Assembly (NCBI GenBank): GCA_001770655.1 | Contig: MERQ01000014.1 | Coordinates: forward strand, 57,674-121,673 | Direction of reading: 5' to 3' | Origin: Betaproteobacteria bacterium RIFCSPLOWO2_12_FULL_68_20 | Lineage (GTDB): Bacteria > Pseudomonadota > Gammaproteobacteria > Burkholderiales > SG8-39 | DNA length: 64,000 bases | In this document: piece after piece, positions 58,374-64,000 of the stretch | How the letters are laid out: every line of letters starts with the position of its first letter | Numbering within the stretch: position 1 is the stretch's first letter | The notes under the pieces: generated by a model | The model's database searches: none | The model's input: the letters and a program-made list of their open reading frames with translations, nothing else | What the model was told of the DNA's origin: nothing | Program-made: the position numbers and the translations under genes

Positions 58374-59459
58374 ATGCCCCTCAGTGAAAAGGACGTTCAA
58401 GCTGTCCTGAGCAAGCTCGTCGATCCGAACACCGGCAAGGACTTCGTCGCCACGCGCTCGGCGAGGAACATCAAGCTCTCGGGCGGCGACGTAACGCTCG
58501 ACATCGAGCTCGGCTACCCCGGCAAGAGCCAGTTCGAGCCGATCCGCCGGCAGGTGATCCAGGCGCTCAGGCAGGCGGGCGCGGCGAACGCGGCCGTAAA
58601 CGTCGCCTCCAGGGTCGTCTCGCACGCCGTGCAGCGCGGCGTCAAGCTCGTTCCCGGGATCAAGAACATCATCGCGGTCGCCTCGGGCAAGGGCGGGGTG
58701 GGAAAGAGCACCACTGCGGTCAACCTGGCGCTCGCGCTCGCGGCCGAGGGCGCCTCGGTCGGCATGCTCGACGCCGACATCTACGGCCCTTCGCAGCCGA
58801 TGATGCTCGGCATCGCCGGGCGGCCCGAATCGAGGGACGGCAAGTCGCTCGAGCCGATGGAAGGCCACGGCATCCAGGCGATCTCGATCGGCTTCCTGAT
58901 CGACGTCGACACGCCCATGGTGTGGCGCGGGCCGATGGTGACCCAGGCGCTCGAGCAGCTGCTCAAGGACACGCGCTGGCGCGAGCTCGACTTCCTGGTG
59001 GTGGACCTGCCGCCCGGCACCGGCGATATCCAGCTCACCCTCGCCCAGAAGGTGCCGGTGACCGGCGCGGTGATCGTCACCACGCCCCAGGACATCGCGC
59101 TCATCGACGCGAGGAAGGGCCTCAAGATGTTCGAGAAGGTCGGCATCCCGATCCTCGGCGTGGTGGAGAACATGTCGCTCCACGTGTGCCCGAAGTGCGG
59201 GCACGAGAGCCACATCTTCGGCTCCGGCGGCGCGGAAAAGATGTGCCGCGACTACGGCACCGAGCTGCTCGGCCAGCTGCCGCTCGACGAGGCGATCCGC
59301 AGCCAGGCCGACTCGGGCAAGCCGACCGTGGTGTCGGACCCCGACGGCAAGGCCGCCGAGATCTATCGCCGCATCGCGCGCCGCTGCGCCGTCAGGATCG
59401 CCGAATCGCAGCGCGACATGACCTCGAAATTCCCGAACATCGTGGTCCAGAACACGTGA
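58374..59459 (+). CDS. apbC: Iron-sulfur cluster carrier ATPase ApbC/Mrp
   Basis: VASGKGGVGKSTTAVNLALALAAEGASVGMLDADIYGPSQPMMLG; CPKCGHESHIFG. Confidence 0.96.
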   Translation: MPLSEKDVQAVLSKLVDPNTGKDFVATRSARNIKLSGGDVTLDIELGYPGKSQFEPIRRQVIQALRQAGAANAAVNVASRVVSHAVQRGVKLVPGIKNIIAVASGKGGVGKSTTAVNLALALAAEGASVGMLDADIYGPSQPMMLGIAGRPESRDGKSLEPMEGHGIQAISIGFLIDVDTPMVWRGPMVTQALEQLLKDTRWRELDFLVVDLPPGTGDIQLTLAQKVPVTGAVIVTTPQDIALIDARKGLKMFEKVGIPILGVVENMSLHVCPKCGHESHIFGSGGAEKMCRDYGTELLGQLPLDEAIRSQADSGKPTVVSDPDGKAAEIYRRIARRCAVRIAESQRDMTSKFPNIVVQNT

Positions 59460-59474
59460 GCATCAAGTCCCCCG

Positions 59475-59522
59475 TATCTAGTGGCCGGACCGGAGTAATG
59501 CCCCATATCTAGTGGGCCGGGC
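59475..59522. repeat. Imperfect tandem repeat (two copies of CCC[G/A]TATCTAGTGG(G)CCGG)
   Basis: cccgtatctagtggccgg and cccatatctagtgggccgg read directly. Confidence 0.6.
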
Positions 59523-59579
59523 CCGGCCGGCAAGGCTTGCGCGGCGGCCTGCCGGCGGCAAAAAAACCTCTCCAAGCCC

Positions 59580-59607
59580 TTGACTCGCGGGGGGTCATCC
59601 CTATAAT
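59580..59607 (+). promoter_or_regulatory. Sigma70-type promoter TTGACT-N16-TATAAT
   Basis: ttgactcgcggggggtcatccctataat read directly upstream of leader ORF/ornithine decarboxylase. Confidence 0.8.
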
Positions 59608-59660
59608 CGGCCACAAGTTTTTTTGCTGTCGACGACTCGAGCGGGGAGAAGGAGGTCATC

Positions 59661-59726
59661 ATGACAGGCAATGGGAACTACCGCCCGGTGTACGAAGTTT
59701 GCGTCCGCGACATTCCTGAGACCTAG
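59661..59726 (+). CDS. Candidate 21-aa leader peptide MTGNGNYRPVYEVCVRDIPET
   Basis: Strong SD (GGAGAAGGAGGT) before ATG; stop 17 nt before the decarboxylase ATG. Confidence 0.55.
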   Translation: MTGNGNYRPVYEVCVRDIPET

Positions 59727-59743
59727 TTCGCCGGAGAACGTTG

Positions 59744-60961
59744 ATGGGGGATCGCCCTAGTAGCATCGCACGCAGCAGACAGAACGCGTTTCCCAAGAGC
59801 AGCGCGCAGCCTCAAGAGCAGCTCTTCGACACGCATCCCGAGGTCAGCCTCGACTTCGAGATCGTGCGCCAGGCCGCCCGCCAGAAATACACGCGGCCGT
59901 TCCTGATCGTAGACACCGCCATCGTCCGGGAGAAGATCGCGCGCTTCCGCGCCGCGCTGCCCCGGGTGAAGCTGCATTACGCGGTCAAGGCGAATCCGGA
60001 CCGGCGCATCCTGAAGGCGATCGCCCAGGAGGACGCCGGGTTCGAGATCGCCTCGACGGCCGAGCTCGACCTGCTTCTCACGCTCGGCGTGCCGGTCTCC
60101 GAGGTGTTCTATTCGAACCCGGTCAAGTCGCGCGACTCGATCGCCTACGCCGCCGCGCGCGGCGTCGAATGGTTCGCCGTGGACAGCGTCGACGAGCTGC
60201 GGCGCGTCCACGAGGTCGCGCCGCAGGCGAAGCCCTACCTGCGCATCGCCGCGCCCAACATCGGCAGCGACTGGCCGTTGTCGGGCAAGTTCGGCGCCGG
60301 AGTCTCCGATGCCCGGGAAATCGTCGCCACGGCGGCCAAGCTCGGCGCCGATCTCGCCGGGGTGACCTTCCACGTCGGCTCGCAATGCCGCAATCCGGAG
60401 AACTGGCGCGTCGCCATCGAAAAGGCGCGCGCGCTGTTCGAGGCGATGCAGAAAGCCGGCCTCAAGCCCCGCATGCTCGACATCGGCGGCGGATTCCCGG
60501 TGAGGCACGTAAAGCCGATCCCGTCGATCGAGGTGATCGGCGCGGTGGTGAACGAGGGGCTCAAGGCCTTCCCCGAGGAGGTGCAAGTGGTCGCCGAGCC
60601 GGGCCGCTACGTGGTGTCCGACGCCGGCTATTTCGTCTGCCGCGTGCTCGGGACCGCGGTGCGCGCCGGCAAGCGCTGGATGCACTGGGACGCCGGCCTG
60701 TTCGGCGGCGTGATCGAGACCACCGAGGGCCTGAAATACCGCATCCGGACCGACCGCTCCGGCCCCGACATTCCCTGGACGGTGGGGGGGCCCACCTGCG
60801 ACTCGGTGGACGTGGTGCTGCGCGACGAGCCGCTGCCCTCGGACCTGCAGGAGGGCGACTTCGTGTATCTCAAGAACGCCGGGGCCTATACCACGGCGTA
60901 TGCGAGCCAGTTCAACGGCTTCCCGCTGCCCGAAGTGCGGGTGTTTGAATCGAAGCGGTAA
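59744..60961 (+). CDS. Fold-III PLP-dependent ornithine/lysine/arginine-type decarboxylase (ODC-like)
   Basis: KLHYAVKANPDRRILKAIAQEDAGFEIAS; VTFHVGSQCRNPENW; GPTCDSVDVV; SD GGAG before ATG. Confidence 0.93.
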   Translation: MGDRPSSIARSRQNAFPKSSAQPQEQLFDTHPEVSLDFEIVRQAARQKYTRPFLIVDTAIVREKIARFRAALPRVKLHYAVKANPDRRILKAIAQEDAGFEIASTAELDLLLTLGVPVSEVFYSNPVKSRDSIAYAAARGVEWFAVDSVDELRRVHEVAPQAKPYLRIAAPNIGSDWPLSGKFGAGVSDAREIVATAAKLGADLAGVTFHVGSQCRNPENWRVAIEKARALFEAMQKAGLKPRMLDIGGGFPVRHVKPIPSIEVIGAVVNEGLKAFPEEVQVVAEPGRYVVSDAGYFVCRVLGTAVRAGKRWMHWDAGLFGGVIETTEGLKYRIRTDRSGPDIPWTVGGPTCDSVDVVLRDEPLPSDLQEGDFVYLKNAGAYTTAYASQFNGFPLPEVRVFESKR

Positions 60962-60983
60962 ATCGGACGGACTTTCAATGACA

Positions 60984-61012
60984 AGAGCGGGCTTCGGCCC
61001 GCTCTTTTTTTG
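60984..61012 (+). terminator. Rho-independent terminator
   Basis: AGAGCGGGC-TTCG-GCCCGCTCT followed by T run. Confidence 0.92.
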
Positions 61013-61026
61013 GGTTGCCGTAGCCT

Positions 61027-61728
61027 CTAACCTGTCCAAGAAGTAGTCATCGGCTCTCTTTGTCTTGATACTCGTCCGTATGACTCTAAGTCGAACTTTT
61101 GATGCTCAGTATCGTCTGACCGTGCGGACGGCTGTTTAATTCGAACGAAGTCGATAAATCGAAAGTAGACACTTCGAAATGCAACCGGCGCAGCTCGCCC
61201 CTTCGGGCGCGCAACATTCCGCCTGCCAAGCCTGGAAATCGCCCACTCGCCAGGATCAATTTGAGGAAAGTACGCGTCACCCTCGAATGGGGTGAAGAGC
61301 GGCAATTTCTTCTCGTGAGCCTCAATCAAGGTCAGATAAATCCGGCTCGCATAGGGCATTGCCTGCAAATACAGCTCACCCCCGCCGATCACAAAAGTCG
61401 CTTCATTGACCGGGCAGCGCCGAAGAGCATCCAGGAGCGATGAGGCGGAAATGCATTCCGAAGCAACAAAGCCCCCGCGGCTCACTACAATGTTCGTTCG
61501 ATTGGGGAGTGGTACTCCGATCGATTCATAAGTCCTGCGCCCCATGACAACGCAATGATGCAGAGTCAACGCGCGAAATCGCTTTAGGTCCGCGGACAGG
61601 GTCCAGGGGAGCCTATTCGCCACCCCAATGACATTCTCGGTAGTCATCGCCGCGACCAGCGCGACGCGCGGTCGAGTTGCGGCGATAAATGGCGGCTGCG
61701 TGCCTGTAGTGTCGGGCAGATGTGACAT
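61027..61728 (-). CDS. folA: Dihydrofolate reductase
   Basis: VALVAAMTTENVIGVANRLPWTLSADLKRFRALTLHHCVVMGRRTYESIGVPLPNRTNIVVSR; IGGGELYLQAMPYASRIYLT. Confidence 0.93.
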   Translation of the reverse strand: MSHLPDTTGTQPPFIAATRPRVALVAAMTTENVIGVANRLPWTLSADLKRFRALTLHHCVVMGRRTYESIGVPLPNRTNIVVSRGGFVASECISASSLLDALRRCPVNEATFVIGGGELYLQAMPYASRIYLTLIEAHEKKLPLFTPFEGDAYFPQIDPGEWAISRLGRRNVARPKGRAAPVAFRSVYFRFIDFVRIKQPSARSDDTEHQKFDLESYGRVSRQREPMTTSWTG

Positions 61729-61770
61729 TCGTCCTACGCCTAACCGGTTTTTACGTGAAATTATAAGGAC

Positions 61771-63246
61771 ATGGCGGCACCTCGCCCCATTTCGGCCTCC
61801 ACCCTGCCGTACCCGCGCTCCTTCCTCGGCCTGCTGCTCGCGGGATTCACGCTCGTCGCGCTGCCGCTGGTCGGGGCGCTCGCGTATTCCGCATGGAATA
61901 CCGAGCACCTCACCGAGCAAAGCCGCAACGCCGTGTTCAACGCCTCGCAGGCGGCGCGCGCCAGCCGCTCGCTGGTGAATCGCATCGCGTCGGTCGAGCG
62001 CCTGGCGAATCAGCTCGCCGTGCTGGCCGACGCCGAGCTCGCCGCGGACTACGCGCGCGTGCATCGCAGCTTCGAGCTGGTATCGGGCGACCTGTCGCGC
62101 CTGCCGCTCGACCAGGCGCAGCTTGCTGCGCTCACGCGCACGATCGAGCAGGAGCGCGCGCTTTACCGATTGCTCACCGCTGCCCCGCGGACGAAGCTCG
62201 ATGCGCGCGCGGTGGGCAGTCTCGCCGGCGAGCTGGCCGAGAACGCGTACGAGGTGCTTGCGGTCAGCTATCTCGTCGCCGACCGCGAGGTCGAGCGGCT
62301 GCGCGCGCGCGCCGAGTCGATGCAGCGCCAGCTGGTCCTGCTGGTGCTGTTCAGCACGGCGCTCGCGCTCGCCATCGCGCTCGCGCTGACGCGCTACATC
62401 GCGCGGCCGATCGCCGAGCTGGACGCCTCGATCCGGCAGCTCGGCAACGCCGATTTCGCGCAGCCGATCCGCGTGCGCGGGCCCGAGGATCTGCAGGTGC
62501 TGGGCGAGCGCCTCGACTGGCTGCGCCGGCGGCTCACCGAGCTCGAGGCCGCGAAGAACCGTTTCCTGCGTCACTTGTCGCACGAGCTGAAGACGCCGCT
62601 CACGGCGCTGCGCGAAGGCGCCGAGCTCCTCAACGACCAGGTCGGCGGGCCGCTCGCCCCGCCGCAACGCCAGGTGGTCTCGATCATGCGCGACAACAGC
62701 GTGAAGCTCCAGCGGCTGATCGAAGACCTGCTCGACTACCAGCGCGCGCTGCACGCGGCCGCCTCGCTCGTGGTGCGCCCGATCGCGCTGGACGCGCTGG
62801 TGCGCGAGGCGGCGCGCGGCCACGAGCTCGCGGCACAGGCGAAAGGTCAGCGCGTGGCGCTCGACCTGAAGCCGGTCGCGGTCGAGGCGGACCGCGAAAA
62901 GCTGCGCTCGATCGTCGACAACCTGCTCGGCAACGCGATCAAGTTCACGCCGGTAGATGGCACCATCACGGTGCGCGTGCGCGGCTCCGACGGCGAGGCG
63001 GTCGTGGAGGTAATCGACTCCGGGCCGGGCGTGCCGCCCGAGGAGCACGAGTCGATCTTCGACTCGTTTTTCCGCGGCCGCGCCAAGTCGAGCGGCCGCG
63101 TCGAGGGGACCGGGCTCGGGCTGGCGATTGCGCGCGAGTACGCGGAGGCGCACGGCGGCCGCATCGGCGTGGTGGCGGGCGGCGGAGGGCATTTTCGCGT
63201 GACGCTGCCGCGCAAGGCCGCGCGCACGCTTGCGGAGGCGGCATGA
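61771..63246 (+). CDS. Sensor histidine kinase, GlrK/QseE-like
   Basis: TM, HAMP, FLRHLSHELKTPLTALREGAELL, GTGLGLAIAREYAEAHGG. Confidence 0.9.
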   Translation: MAAPRPISASTLPYPRSFLGLLLAGFTLVALPLVGALAYSAWNTEHLTEQSRNAVFNASQAARASRSLVNRIASVERLANQLAVLADAELAADYARVHRSFELVSGDLSRLPLDQAQLAALTRTIEQERALYRLLTAAPRTKLDARAVGSLAGELAENAYEVLAVSYLVADREVERLRARAESMQRQLVLLVLFSTALALAIALALTRYIARPIAELDASIRQLGNADFAQPIRVRGPEDLQVLGERLDWLRRRLTELEAAKNRFLRHLSHELKTPLTALREGAELLNDQVGGPLAPPQRQVVSIMRDNSVKLQRLIEDLLDYQRALHAAASLVVRPIALDALVREAARGHELAAQAKGQRVALDLKPVAVEADREKLRSIVDNLLGNAIKFTPVDGTITVRVRGSDGEAVVEVIDSGPGVPPEEHESIFDSFFRGRAKSSGRVEGTGLGLAIAREYAEAHGGRIGVVAGGGGHFRVTLPRKAARTLAEAA

Positions 63247-63773
63247 GAAATCTGGCGGCAATCGCATTGACGATGCTGGCCGGGTGCGCGGCTTTGCAGC
63301 CGGGCGCGGACGAGACGTTGGCGGTTGGCAGCGTCGTCTCCGAGGCGGTCGACGCGTCGCGCGTGTCGGCGGCGCAGCAGCGCCGCGTGCTCGCCGACGC
63401 GCAGGAGGCGCTCGCGCGCGAGCCGGGAGCGGTCAATCGGCTGAGGCTCGCCACCCTGCTCGCGACACTGCCGGCGCCTTTGCGAGACGACGCGCGCGCC
63501 GCCGAGATGCTCGCGCCGCTTGCGTCGACGCCATCGCCCGCCATCGGCCGCTTCGCAGCTCTGCTCGGGGCGCAGATCGCCGAGCGGCAGCGCCTGGCGC
63601 GCGACCTCGAGCGCGTGGCGAAGGACCGGGAGCGCGTCGAGCGGGAGCGCGAACGCGCCGAACGCGCCGGAGACGAACGTGAAAAGGCATTGCGCCAGCA
63701 GCTCGAGGCACTGAGATCGATCGAGCGCGGCATTCTCGAGCGGGAGGAACGATTGCGCAGGAACAAGAGGTGA
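63243..63773 (+). CDS. QseG/GlrG-like lipoprotein
   Basis: MRNLAAIALTMLAGCAALQPG lipobox; coiled-coil C-terminus; start overlaps kinase stop. Confidence 0.7.
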   Translation: MRNLAAIALTMLAGCAALQPGADETLAVGSVVSEAVDASRVSAAQQRRVLADAQEALAREPGAVNRLRLATLLATLPAPLRDDARAAEMLAPLASTPSPAIGRFAALLGAQIAERQRLARDLERVAKDRERVERERERAERAGDEREKALRQQLEALRSIERGILEREERLRRNKR

Positions 63774-63777
63774 CGTG

Positions 63778-64000
63778 ATGGCTCAAGCCAAGTCTAGAGT
63801 TCTGCTTGTCGACGACGACAAGGACCTGCTGCAGCTGATTGCGATGCGGCTGGGGGCGGCGGGGTACGCGGTGACGGCGGTGGCCTCGGGCGAGCAGGCG
63901 CTGGCGGCGCTCGCCGTGTCGCGCCCGCAGGTGGTGGTGACGGACCTGCGCATGCAGGGCATCGACGGGATGGCGCTGTTCGATGCGATCCACCGCGAGG
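63778..64000 (+). CDS. Response regulator (GlrR/QseF-like), truncated at window end
   Basis: MAQAKSRVLLVDDDKDLLQLIAMRLGAAGYAVTAV...VVTDLRMQGIDGMALF. Confidence 0.85.
   Translation, partial: MAQAKSRVLLVDDDKDLLQLIAMRLGAAGYAVTAVASGEQALAALAVSRPQVVVTDLRMQGIDGMALFDAIHRE

Overview
High-GC window with betaproteobacterial-type gene content and order. No rRNA, CRISPR array, prophage or intact transposase was seen. Mostly housekeeping loci: uup, a UvrD-like helicase, gshA, hsp20-lon, nadE, corA, mnmA, purB, queA-tgt-yajC-secDF, tRNA-Leu(CAA), panC, dNK, folK, pcnB, hda, purM, dnaE, metG, apbC, an ornithine-decarboxylase-like gene, folA and a GlrK/QseG/GlrR-type operon (truncated at the window end). The accessory content worth attention is: (1) a DSF-type quorum-sensing locus (rpfG-rpfC, an alpha/beta hydrolase, convergent rpfF) after tRNA-Leu; (2) a six-gene Hyf/complex-I-like membrane complex whose 'hydrogenase' large subunit has no CxxC Ni ligands, resembling the energy-converting-hydrogenase-related (Ehr) group; (3) short palindromic REP-like elements that lie in frame inside conserved genes, supply the start codons of two divergent genes, or supply the stop codons of two convergent genes; (4) a candidate 21-aa leader peptide behind a near-consensus sigma70 promoter upstream of the ornithine decarboxylase gene; (5) three small toxin-antitoxin-like pairs; (6) a compositional mosaic inside metG and a low-GC folA. 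Product names come from reading the translations by eye; no database search was run.
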